Assembly: GCA_023055425.1 (NCBI GenBank)
Contig: JALGPY010000002.1
Coordinates: 121,904,088 to 121,968,087 of the forward strand
Direction: 5' to 3'
Source: Linanthus parryae
Taxonomy: Eukaryota > Streptophyta > Magnoliopsida > Ericales > Polemoniaceae
DNA length: 64,000 nucleotides
How positions within the stretch are numbered: position 1 is the first letter of the stretch; every line of letters begins with the position of its first letter. The notes under the pieces were generated by a model. It was not told the origin of the DNA. It saw only the letters and a program-made list of their open reading frames with translations, and did not search any database. The translations under genes were made by a program, and so were the position numbers. Below, piece after piece: positions 51,822 through 62,200 of the stretch.

Positions 51822-54168
51822 CTCGATGTACCTCGCTAAACAAGTGGGGATACTTCTTTCTCATTTCCTCTTCGTCTTTCCACGTTGCTTCTTCCGTTTA
51901 GTGGTTTGTCCAAAGGACTTAAACCAGCTTTACACTCTTGTTGCATGCATGGCTCGCTTTCGTATCCAGTATCTTCACTGGCTGCTCCTCATACGTAGGG
52001 GTGCAACTTGGACAGGTTGAACCCGACCAACCCGAGCCCAGCCCGAACTTAAATAGGGCCCAAACATATAATTTTGGTAATTTGGACGGGCTTGGACAGA
52101 AATTCTCAGCCCGAATTGCAATTAGGGCCGGGCTTGGGCACAATATCGAACGACGGGCTAACCCGAATTGCCCGATTTGCATAGCTACTACCTATAAATA
52201 TTATATTTTGAAATAATTTTGTAGCTTATCTAACATGAATATGCTATTTTTCTTTTGATTATTAACGATGTTCTTAACCATTGTTATTGTTCTTGAACTA
52301 GTTGATTTGTTTTTTCGCCAACAATTTATTATTTTTTCTTGTGTTTTTAAAAACATATTAAGTTTAATGTACTAGCCCGAATTCAACCCAAACCCGAATT
52401 GATTTGTATGAATTCGGGCTCGGACGGGCTGACAATGCTCTTAACTCGGGTCGGGCTGGGCTTGGGCAGCCACGACAGAACTCGAGCTCGGGCTTGGATA
52501 GGGGTGCCAACCCTTCCAGCCCGCCCGAGTTGCAGTCCTACTCATACGTCTACAACCGGTCGAGCTCCTGTGGCTCTGGATCCAGCACGTGAGATGGGTC
52601 TGGCACATACTTCTTGAGATGAGAATCATGAAATAAATTGTGTACACGCCCCAAATTCGATGATAGATCCAGTTTGTATGCCACTTCTCCAATCTTCTTT
52701 AAAATTTTGTACGGTCCAATGAATTTCGGGCCCAACTTTCCATTCTGATTAAATCTCATCACTCTCTTAGTATAAACCTTGAGAAATGTTTTTCTCCTAT
52801 CTGAAACTGCAATGGCTTTCTCTTATGGTCTGTGTAGGACTTCTGCATGTCCTTGGTTGCTTTCATTCGCTTCTGGATAAGTATTACTTGATCTGTAATC
52901 TCCCCGATCACATGTGGCCCAATCACTACAGTCTCGGTGATTTCGCTCCAACATGGTGGTGTTCAGCACTTTCTGCCATACAAAGCTTGATGCATGTCAT
53001 ACCTATGTTGGCTTGATAACTGTTGTTGTAGGAAAACTCTATCAAAGGAAATCTATCAACCCATAAACCTTGGAAGTCCATGAAACAAGCTCTTAGCATA
53101 CCCTCTAATGTCTGAATTTTCTTTTCCGTCTGTCCATCAGTATCTGGGTGGAACGATGTACTGAATTTTAATTGGGTTCCCATCGCTTCCTGAAGCGCCT
53201 AACAAAAATGAGAAAGGAAGTTTCGATCCCTGTCAGAAACTAAAGAGCTAGGAACTCCATTATATCTCACAATGTTCTTCATATACGCATCAGACCTTTG
53301 CTCCATGTTCCACTTGTCCTTTCATCGGAATGAATCTCGCTGATTTAGTTAATCTGTCTACTACAATTACGTCCATTCTTCGACATTAGCAAGGCAGTCA
53401 CAAAATCCATCGAAATGGAATCCCGCTTCCAAACTGGAACATCTAACGGCTGAACTAAACCTCACATCCTCTTGTGATTGAATTTTACTTTCTGGCAAGT
53501 CAAACATCAGCCACAAATTCTGCAACTTCCTTTTTCATGTTCGGCCACCAAAAAGTCTTCGTCAAGTCCTTATAGAGTTTTTTGCCTCTTGGGTGTACCA
53601 AATAAGGTGTATTATGCGCTACATGCATCAGCTTCTCCTTGGTTTCTCCAAACTTTTGCGGCATGCACCACCTCCCTTTGTTACGGATACTCCCATCTTC
53701 ATGAATCTTAAGCTCATTGATTTTTCCTCCTTCGTCTTCTTCCTTATCCTCTCCAGCTTCACATCTCCTGGTTGGTTAGTCCTTATTTCTTCAAAGACAT
53801 CTGGCACAATTGTCATACTACTAAGCATGTCTTTCACTCCTCATTGTTCTACCAATTCTCCGTTAGGTTCTAGAGAGCTTCTTCACAACTATCGCTCCAG
53901 TGATACCTCACAGCCTTCTTGATTAGATTGGTCAGCGGCCTAGCGATCTTACAAAAGTCCTTCACAAAAAGCCTCTGGTAGCCTGCTAGACCAAGGAAAC
54001 TCCTTATCTCAGACACATTCTTTGGTCTTGGCCAATCTTTTACCACTGATATCTTTCCTGAGGTCCACAACTATGTGCTCCTTTGAAAATATATGACCCA
54101 GAAGTGGTACACAATCCAGCCAAAACTCACACTTCGACACTTTGGCATACAACTGCTCTTGCCGTAAA
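51822..54168 (-). pseudogene. Element F: Tekay-type chromovirus pol remnant
   Basis: Minus strand, from high to low coordinates: end of RT ([14 protein letters not shown] near 54165-54120; [18 protein letters not shown] at about 54015-53960), connection ([11 protein letters not shown]), then directly the pre-integrase linker (MTIVPDVFEEIRTNQ). The RNase H between them is deleted. Integrase remnants: VPSSLVSDRDRNF (about 53240), MGTQLKFSTSFHPDTDGQ (53183 on), FPLIEFSYNNSYQANIGM. The C-terminal part is LGPKFIGPYKILKKIGEVAY (52740 on). A chromodomain (VLWTNH, EEATWKDEEEMRKKYPHLF) ends near 51840 and marks the chromovirus clade. A hAT element interrupts the frame at 51996-52540. Many stops and shifts; not functional. 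Confidence 0.92.
51996..52540. mobile_element. Non-autonomous hAT element (545 bp)
   Basis: The ends are TAGGGGTGCAAC and GTTGCAGTCCTA, inverted repeats matching at 10 of 12 positions, with an exact 8-bp target duplication ctcatacg (51988-51995, 52541-52548). Subterminal cggg/cccga words (gggctcggacgggct) are typical of hAT MITEs. No transposase. Confidence 0.92.
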
Positions 54169-54577
54169 CATCAAGATATTGTGGATAGATGTGTGGTATA
54201 TAGTACTCCTCGTGGTTTACTACTAGCACCTTCAAGGCTTAAGCTTTTTTATCTGGTGGTATTGGTACAAAAGTTTCTAGGACAAAAATCCACACAGGTT
54301 GTTACAAATGGTATCAGAGCCGGCCCTGGTTCTGCAAGGGCTCTGTGGCAGTGCGACGCCAGCTTAGGGGATACGTGACTGGGAGCACTCGGCGATGGTG
54401 TCGAGCATATAAGGTGGGGGATTGTATTATCAAGGTCTACATCGAGATATTGTGGATGGGTGTGTGGTATATGGTACTCCTTGTGGATTACTACTAGCAC
54501 CTTCAAGGCTTAAGCATTTTTATCCGGCGGTACAGGTAAAGAAGTTGATGGGACAGTAATCCACACAGATTGTTACA
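54169..54577 (+). mobile_element. TRIM-like miniature LTR retrotransposon
   Basis: Two similar direct repeats, about 54169-54306 and 54423-54577, both contain agatattgtggat, ttactactagcaccttcaag, a (t)ccacacag word and the end TTGTTACA. Between them are an initiator tRNA-Met primer site (TGGTATCAGAGCCGGC, 54309-54324) 2 bp after the left repeat and a purine tract (aaggtggggga, 54411-54421) before the right one, which starts TGTATTATCAAG. The left repeat lacks its first bases. No 5S-like sequence as in Cassandra TRIMs. Confidence 0.82.
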
Positions 54578-56570
54578 CTTATGGGTGGGGTAGTTACAAG
54601 AAGGGTAGAAATAAGCACTTTGGGAGAGTCTAAAGGAAGTGGATCGCCACCTAAAGAAACATGGTGATGGAACGACGAGGTCCAAAGAGTCGTTAAAATA
54701 AAATGAGAGTGTCACAAAGCCTTCAATACTTGTAGGATAATGAGAACTTAGACAGATATAAAGTCATTAAAGTGGAAACTAAGAAAGTAGTCATAGAGGC
54801 CAAGGCAAGATCATATGATAGCTTTTATGAGAGATTGGATTCTAAGGACATGGAGAGGGACATTTATAAAAATGCAAAAAGCATAGAGAGGAAAGGGAAG
54901 GATTTGAGTTACGTGAAGTCTATTAACGATGTGGATGATATAGTTTTAGTTAAAGACTGTGAGATTAAGGAAAGGTAGAGAAGTTATTTTGAGAAACTCT
55001 TTAATAAAAATCATTCGACGACTTAAGGTTGGGGAATCTTGATAGCTCTAGTGAAAGCTGAAACTACAAATTCACTCGTAAGATTACTTAAATTGAGGTC
55101 AAGGAGGCTTTGAAGAAATGAAATGGGAAAAGGTGTAGGACCCGATTGAATACCTATCGAATTGTGGAAGTCACTAAGCTGCAAAGGGGTAGTGTGGATG
55201 ACTAGTTTGTTTAATGAAATCTTGAAGTGCATGAAAATGCCGGAAGCATATGGAAAGAGTACAGTGGTGCCTTCATTCAAGAAAAATAGAGATATTCAAA
55301 GTTGCTCCGATTATCGAGATATCAAACTCATGATTCATACCATGAAACTTTGGGAGCGTATTATTGAAAGGAGATTAAGATATGAGACAAATATCACCCA
55401 TAATCAATTTGGTTTTATGCCAGAGAGATCGACAATGGAGGCCGTAGTCCTACTTAGGGCTTAATTGAGAAGTATAGAAATAATGTGAAGGACCCCATCT
55501 TATATTCGTCGACTTACAAAAAGCATATGATAGAGTGCCTAGAGACACAATGTGGAAAGTCTTGAAGAAAAAGGGCTGCGTATTCATATATTGAAGTGAT
55601 TAAAGACATGTATGAGGGGGTAGTTACTAGTGTGAGGAAGGTGGGAGGAGAAATAAGAGAACTCTCGATAACAATAGGTCTCCACCAAGGGTCGGTGTTA
55701 AGTCCTTAGTTGGTCACTTTGGCGATTGATGAGGTTACAAGGAATATCCAAGATGATGTCCTGGGGTGCATGTTATTCGCCGACAATATAGTTTTGATTG
55801 ATGAAATATGGAGTAGGCTAAAAACTAGGTTAGATTTATGTAGAAAAACTTAAGAATCTAAAGGGTTTAAGATTAGTCGGACCAAGACAAAGTATATGGA
55901 GGGTAACTTTGGTGAGCATTGGGCAATCGGAGAGGAGATAATTACTATTGCGGGCATGAGATTAAGGACTATTTTAGATATATTGGGTCATTTTTCTTAG
56001 TGATGGAGAGATGAACGATGATGTTAACCATAGGATACAAGCAGGGTGGATGAAGTGAGGGAGCGCATCTGGAGTGTTGTGCAATTGTATGATCCCGGCT
56101 AGGTTAAAGGGTAAGTTTTACAGAACTGCAGTAAGACCCGCTTTGATGTATGTGACAAAGTGTTGGGCGATGAAAAAAAAATTTAACTAAAAAATGAGTG
56201 TAGCAAAAATGAGAATAATGAGGTGAATGAGTGGTGTAACTAGGAAATATAGGATGACATGATTAGAAAGAATCTAGATGTTGCACCTATAGAAGTCAAA
56301 ATAAGAGAGAATCGTTTGAGGTGGTTCGATCATGTGTATCGTAGACCATTGGATGCCCCGATTAGAAAAATTGATATAATTCGAGTCGACGGCGGTAGGC
56401 GAGGTAAAGGGAGACAAAACGAATCTGGGTACAGACAATAAGACACGACTTAATCAAGATCAACCTAAGAGAAGAAAGGAGTTTGAATTGACACAACTGG
56501 AAAAGTTTGATCCATGTAGCCGGGCCCAATTACACAGGGAAAAAGGCGTGTTGTTATTGTTATTGTTATA
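54578..56570 (+). pseudogene. RTE-type LINE, 5'-truncated reverse transcriptase
   Basis: The RT is readable over several frames: WNDEVQRVVK near 54670, then KDIYKNAKSIERK-type sequence (54860-54900), SCSDYRDIKLMIHTMKLWER (about 55296-55355), HNQFGFMPERSTMEAV, the palm motif FADN at 55777-55788 (family FADD; the second Asp is Asn here), HRIQAGWMK and a C-terminal NRLRWFDHVYRRP (about 56308). The end is a ttgttattgttattgtta tail (56550-56570), as in plant RTE elements. The endonuclease is absent. Stops and frameshifts abound. Confidence 0.9.
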
Positions 56571-56626
56571 AATAATTCAACTGAAGCTAATATTCAAGAA
56601 ACTGTTTGCTACAGGCTAAAATGATA

Positions 56627-56884
56627 CCACCTCCGTTCCCTCTCTTCCTACCCATTGTGACTTTTTGACTCGTATCTAGGTCACTTTGACCAGGTGATTT
56701 AAATCACAAAACGATGTAATTTTTTGATAAATTTTTCACCGTATTATAGAACAACTTTTACTCTACGATACTATGAAAAATTTATCAAAAATTATATCAT
56801 ATTGCTATCCAAATCACCCGGTCAAAGTGACCCGGTGAATAGTGACAAAAGTCATAATAGGTAGGAAGAGAGGGAACTGACTAG
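56627..56884. mobile_element. Stowaway-like MITE
   Basis: Long inverted terminal repeats: left ccgttccctctcttcctacc, right ggtaggaagagagggaact, with a subterminal ttgtgacttttt/aaaagtcataat pair. TA dinucleotides occur on both sides (56625-56626, 56885-56886). AT-rich interior with no ORF. The inner inverted repeats are clear; the exact outer ends are not. Confidence 0.75.
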
Positions 56885-56886
56885 TA

Positions 56887-57639
56887 TATGACAAGTTTAT
56901 GCATTGGCAAAACTTATGTTCGCACGATTACGTATACTAAAATACTCATACTGCCATTACAACTACAATGTAGCTTTTGAGTATGTTATTATGATACCTC
57001 TTGTAAATAATAAAGTATTTGTTGTTTTTAAAATAAAAATATGATTTATTGTTCTTAAAGCTCTAGCAGTGCAGTAAAAAAAACAGGTCCAAAGTAGTGC
57101 AGTAATCAACACTGCTAGGAAGTGTCTAGAGAAGAAAGAGAGGGACAGAGTGAGAACCAAACCTACAAAATTGTCAAAATCCACCGTCCCTCTCTTCTCA
57201 GATTGAGCCATCACAGACCATTCCACTAGCCAACCACCGCCAGGTCCTCTTCACCTTTGTGCTCCAGTCAGGCAGTCACCATTGCCATTAACGAACTACC
57301 ACACCTCATCATCAAAGGGAAAGAGATAACAATATAAACATATGTTAATTCATTTGTTATGAGAGGGCGTGTCCTTGTGGTCCAGGTTTGAAAATCCCAG
57401 ATTTTGAAGATTGTATATAATCGGTCAATTTTGGGTCAAATTTTAATTTTAAGCTGAAACTTAATTTACCCAACAAGTTGAATTGCAATTAAAACCCGCA
57501 ATTTTCAGATATCCCAAACAGGTACTAATTGTTTTCATATTACACAGGACTTTGCCATTAGGCATTAGATAGATGCATGCTGTTTATCTCAAGTTTTTAT
57601 TTCCTACTGTTATTCTCAATTTTTGCTTGTCAACTTCTC
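56887..57639. other. Interval downstream of the helicase gene
   Basis: Non-coding as far as I can see; likely contains the 3' untranslated region of the minus-strand SDE3-like gene. Confidence 0.5.
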
Positions 57640-59895
57640 TTACTCTTCATCCGGTTCCTCATGCTGCCATTCTGGTAGCGAACACCCTTCATACGAGTTA
57701 TGCTCAACACACTGCCATAAAAGCTTGTTCCAACAAGGATCCTGTTCAGATGACCAAAAAACAAGTAGCATGAGTCGAAAAATACCAATACCATACATAG
57801 CTGTAAATACCTGAAGACTTAACCCGCTTGCTACAAATACGTAAAAAGATACTCCAAAATGTTCATATCAAATTAACTTGTCCAAACCGTGTAGCAAAAG
57901 TAATACTACACATTTGGATCATATGTCCATCTATCGAGCATATCGGGAACACACATACACAGTCATTTCCCTACAACATCAAATCCTATGGGCAACATAC
58001 ATATATAGTTATCTAAAGGTACTAGTGTTTTTTCAGTTTCAAGTGGCAATTGTAAAACCATTGAATGGCTCTAATCTGCTGCTTTTCTATCAACTACAAC
58101 ACAAAATTTACATCATACTTCCAGGTGAAAGACCTTGAATGAGATGAACGATGTTGTGTCTTCTACACCCAATCACGTTCTAACCTGGTTTCTAGATTGA
58201 TAGAGCTGGCAAGTAAGGAATCAATACGATTTTGTGTCTAACCCATTTTGTACTCCAAGAACATCATATATCTATCTAAATGGAGATCTAAGAGAAACCA
58301 TCTAGCATGATTTGCATACTGCAAAGAGCAAATTGCGTAGTAATAGATTCCCCATTTCGAAAGTGTCTTGAAGCCATCAATAAAAATAAAACTTTATTAC
58401 AGATGAAAGCATGACTAACACAGTGTCGTACCTTGCTGACTATGTGTGGATTCCCAACTACGATAAGTAAAGACTTCGCTCTGGTAACTGCTACATTAAA
58501 CCTCCTTGGATCACTTAGAAATCCAAGGCAATGTGTATTGTCAAGCACATTGTGTTTGTCTGTAGACCTTACAGTGGAAACAATTATTACTTCTCTCTCT
58601 TGTCCCTGGAATTGCTCAACACTTCCAACCTTAATACCCATTATACCAAATGATTCCAATGCTTTAGCTATCGTAACCACCTGCTGCCGGTAAGGTGCAA
58701 TGATACCAATATCATCCTCCGTTAGACCTGTATTTGCTCCCCCTATAAGCTTCTTTACAATTTGAACCACTTTGTTGACCTCAATGCGGTTAAACCATGA
58801 TGGATCATTGCCTTTTCTCTCATCATACCCTTCAATCCCACTGAACAGAACAGGATATTCTTTGTTGGGAAGGAGACTAAGCCAAGATTTGATGCAGGAA
58901 GTATTTTCTTTGCACGCAAGCAATTTTCCACCATAAAAAAGCTTGGAGGGCAGGCGCAGGATAGCTGGGTGACATCGGTAATTTCTCACTAGCTTTGTGA
59001 TGTAACTTCTGTTTTGATCCACATCTTCATAACAGTTGTATGCGAAGAGTCTTTGTAAATAAGATTTCCCTAACCCAAATTTCATTGCATCTTTCGAATA
59101 AACCACAGGGCCAAGTTGCATAGGATCTCCAGCAAGAACCACTACTGTTTCCCTTTGACAAAGACTGGATATAGGAATCATTGTCTCTGGTTCTGAAGCT
59201 TGGCCAGCCTCATCTAAGAAGATATGAGAGAAGTGACCACGTGATATGCCCTCGGAGTGAAGCAGTGACGAGCTTGAATAGGTGGAGATGATGATCCTGT
59301 AACGCATTAAGGCATCCAGGGGAGGACATTTGAAAATGTAATCTTCAAAGAAGCTGAAGCGAATGTTATTGGCTTGAAGAACGTCTTCATAAGAACGACT
59401 AGAGGCATTGAGCCTGAAAATCTCATACTCCTTAACCCGAATTACTGGATCACTAACAAGTTTCTGCAAAATGTGATCTGCTGCACTGTTTGACGCTGCG
59501 CACACAACAATACGAGTATCCTTTCTGGTTGTGTATAGTTGTAAGATTGCTTCAACTAGAGTCATTGTTTTGCCTGTGCCTGGAGGCCCATGAATCACAT
59601 AGGGAGGACAACCTTCGCATCCTAGAATCATCTCGACAGCTTCCAGCTGTTCCTCATTGAGAGGTGTGAAAGGTACAATTCCAGTGGCTTTAACTGATCT
59701 TTTTGTCCTTCGAGTAGGAAACAGAATATCTGTATCCAACTGCTCCGCTGTATAGACAGCTTGATATGACCTCCGCATACTTGCCCTGTTATACATAAAT
59801 CTAATATCATACGAATCTCCAGTTTGGAAATTCATGCAGAATTCCTTACGGAACTTCAAGACCACCTTATCAGCCTCAATCCGGTAGATCATGCC
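57640..59895 (-). CDS. SDE3/MOV10-type RNA helicase, C-terminal exons (partial)
   Basis: Two exons on the minus strand: 59895-58432 (488 codons) and 57741-57640 (33 codons plus TAA), joined in phase 0 across a 690-bp GT-AG intron. Numbering from the first visible codon: Walker A GPPGTGKT 103-110, [12 protein letters not shown] (motif Ia) about 130-141, DEAG 228-231, GDPMQLGP 256-263, [11 protein letters not shown] 423-433, [11 protein letters not shown] 464-474. These are the superfamily 1 (Upf1-like) helicase motifs; the beta-barrel segment [15 protein letters not shown] and the ending WNKLL...EGCSLPE point to SDE3. SDE3 acts with RDR6 in RNA silencing (established for Arabidopsis). The acceptor TTTCCTGCAG precedes the first codon, so upstream exons existed; roughly the N-terminal 40% of the protein is not visible. 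The motifs are intact and no stops occur. Confidence 0.88.
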
Positions 59896-60769
59896 CTGCA
59901 GGAAAAAAAAAAATATCACTTCACATTTTTTTACAACTGAAGCAGATCAAGCCAGAAACTTGAGCATAATCTCATGCCAAAGAACGGGTCAAGAATCCTT
60001 GTGGGCTACTGACAGAAATTAGAGATTCAAGTTCATTGGTAGAAAGCAATTAGGAGCTCAAAATTGTTACTGGGTTTTGACATGAACGTCATCTCCTCTT
60101 TTATCCACTTCCATTTCATACTGAATGCCATATCCTATACAAAGGGCACTGACATGGCATGCACTAACACGCTAACACCACAATTAAACGAATAATCAAG
60201 TTAGAACACGTTAGAGAAACGGGACCAAGACATCCTAAACTATTCTATTAATTATCCTATGAAACAAAGTTTTACAAGAAACAATACAACAGATGAAAAA
60301 TTCTGATGATACCATATTCTAACTAACTTTTAATTTTTGAGAATTATATTCTAACTAACTTAATGATACTGCTAATCCCTTTTTCTTCAGGCAATAAAAA
60401 AATATAAAGCTGTAGACAATAGCGATTACAAGAGAAGTGATAGGTCATACTCTCATAACGTACACCATGGGCAAAAAGGAAACCAAATAAGCAAACTACA
60501 CAAATGTCCCATCCCCCTTCCACTGACCCCGATTAGAGTTGATAAAACTTGGCTTAACGAGAGGGAGGCATGACATGCCGGTCCCAGGAATTGACTTGAA
60601 ATAACATTAAGTCAGAGAACTTCCAAAATATACGTCTTGAGAGATGAATGGAACATTCAACCACACTGGGACTTACTTTTCCGGGCGCAACATGGGGGAC
60701 GGCTCCATGCAACATACATGGCACTGCACACTTTTAATTAAACATAAACAAACTTACAACTTACTACAA
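59896..60769. other. Upstream of the visible helicase exons
   Basis: Begins with an intron 3' end on the minus strand (poly-T tract and CCTGCAG). No further helicase exon recognised. Contains a short direct repeat, atattctaactaactt, near 60315-60362. Confidence 0.5.
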
Positions 60770-61125
60770 TTCTTCAACGAATCTATGAAATCTGGCGAAT
60801 GATCAACAGAACCAATAGGCAAACCGGTATGCCATTGACAAAGTAACTGAAGAATAAGGCCTCTAATAAAGTGATATGACATACGTGTGCAAACAATATT
60901 CCGTTTATTCTGGATCCTCAAAATAATCCATATAACCACCAAACGCAAACCTTCCGCCTCTCTTTATCCACCCGAGCACGACCCCGTGCAATCAAGAAAT
61001 CTGAAACTATAGCCGGTGCAACCCAACTAATCCAAAGGTCAATAAGATCAGACCCCAGAAGGACCACACAGCAGGACAGCAGATGGTTAATCAATTCAGA
61101 ATTCGACTTGCACAAACATCACCAA
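60770..61125 (-). pseudogene. L1-type LINE ORF2 C-terminal remnant
   Basis: Minus strand: CKSNSELINHLL (zinc-binding region of plant L1 reverse transcriptases, family pattern C..C...E...HLL..C), then ARVDKERRKVC, a frameshift, IILRIQNKRNI (pattern WxIWxxRNxR) and SPDFIDSL near the end. The order and spacing fit the last 110 residues of plant L1 ORF2. Too short for more. Confidence 0.65.
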
Positions 61126-61551
61126 TTAACTAACACATCTCGGCGACGAATTAAGTTGTCAATTGTCGACCCGTAACAGAGCCCCTACTTTCCATATCAA
61201 AGGGAAGGAATTGAGGAAGCATGTTTACCACACGGAAGAATAATACTATAATAGGAATGCACGGAGAACAGACCATCTTTGACTGGCACCACTCAAGAGT
61301 GTCGTGACCCCCTTGAGGAGGTCCAAAACCATAAAGAATGCTAACCTACTAGCAAATTAGATACCCATTGGATACCTGATATTCTTTATACTGAAAAAAT
61401 GCTAACCTACTAGCGAATCAAAAGATTACTTAGATTTAACAAAGTCTCAGTTTCCACTAGCAACAGATAGTCCCCGCAGTTTTTGAAAGATGACCACCCT
61501 TAGCCCCACATAATTTCAATAGTGAAACTTTTGGGTCCATTACCCTACCAC

Positions 61552-62192
61552 CTAGCTTGCACAAGTACGGGTGCGGGAACTGGGTACGGGTGCGGCAAAG
61601 TTCCAAAATTCAAGGATGCGGGCAAATTTATTTATATTATTTACCATATATTAACATTTAATAAAAAAACTGTAAAAATATATACAGTAACTATTAGTAA
61701 TTTAGAAGTATGCCAAAGGTTTTTTTTTTTTTTTTTGAGAATAAAGTATGCCGAGAGTTATCTATTAACTATATCTACTATTTTTTGAAATTTGTGACAA
61801 GTTTGAAACCGTCAATACATTCAAAATCCCTCTAGGTAACTACCCCCTTTTTTTCTCACTCTCTCCATTATCTCAACAATCCTGAAAAGTCTCATCACGT
61901 TCTCTCTGCAACATATTTCTCTTTCTGTCAATCTCCCTACAACTCATCTATCTCCCTCTCTCTCTCTCTCTCTGCTCCATCTCCTCCACTCCACGATCGA
62001 CCAACTCTCGGATCCATCGTTGGTCAACGGCGACGGAGATGGAGAACGACGGAAACGGCGATGGCGGACGAATGCCGATGATGAAGGTGACTCCTCTGTT
62101 CGCCGCACCTATGGCACACCCAGCCGCACCCACGCACCCGTACGCACCCAGTTCGCGGTTCGGCTCTAAAATGCCGCACCTGTGCAACATTG
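61552..62192. mobile_element. hAT-like MITE (641 bp)
   Basis: An exact 8-bp duplication cctaccac (61544-61551, 62193-62200) flanks ends that read ctagcttgcacaagt and, reversed, caatgttgcacaggt. Subterminal (t)acgggtgcggg words occur inverted at both ends. The interior has a poly-T run (61721-61736) and a GC-rich piece, 62030-62090, that looks like a captured coding start (MENDGNGDGGRMP on the plus strand). Confidence 0.65.
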
Positions 62193-62200
62193 CCTACCAC

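Noticed and set aside
54169..54577. Cassandra-type TRIM with 5S rRNA promoter
   Set aside because: No 5S-like A or C box in the repeats; called TRIM-like only.
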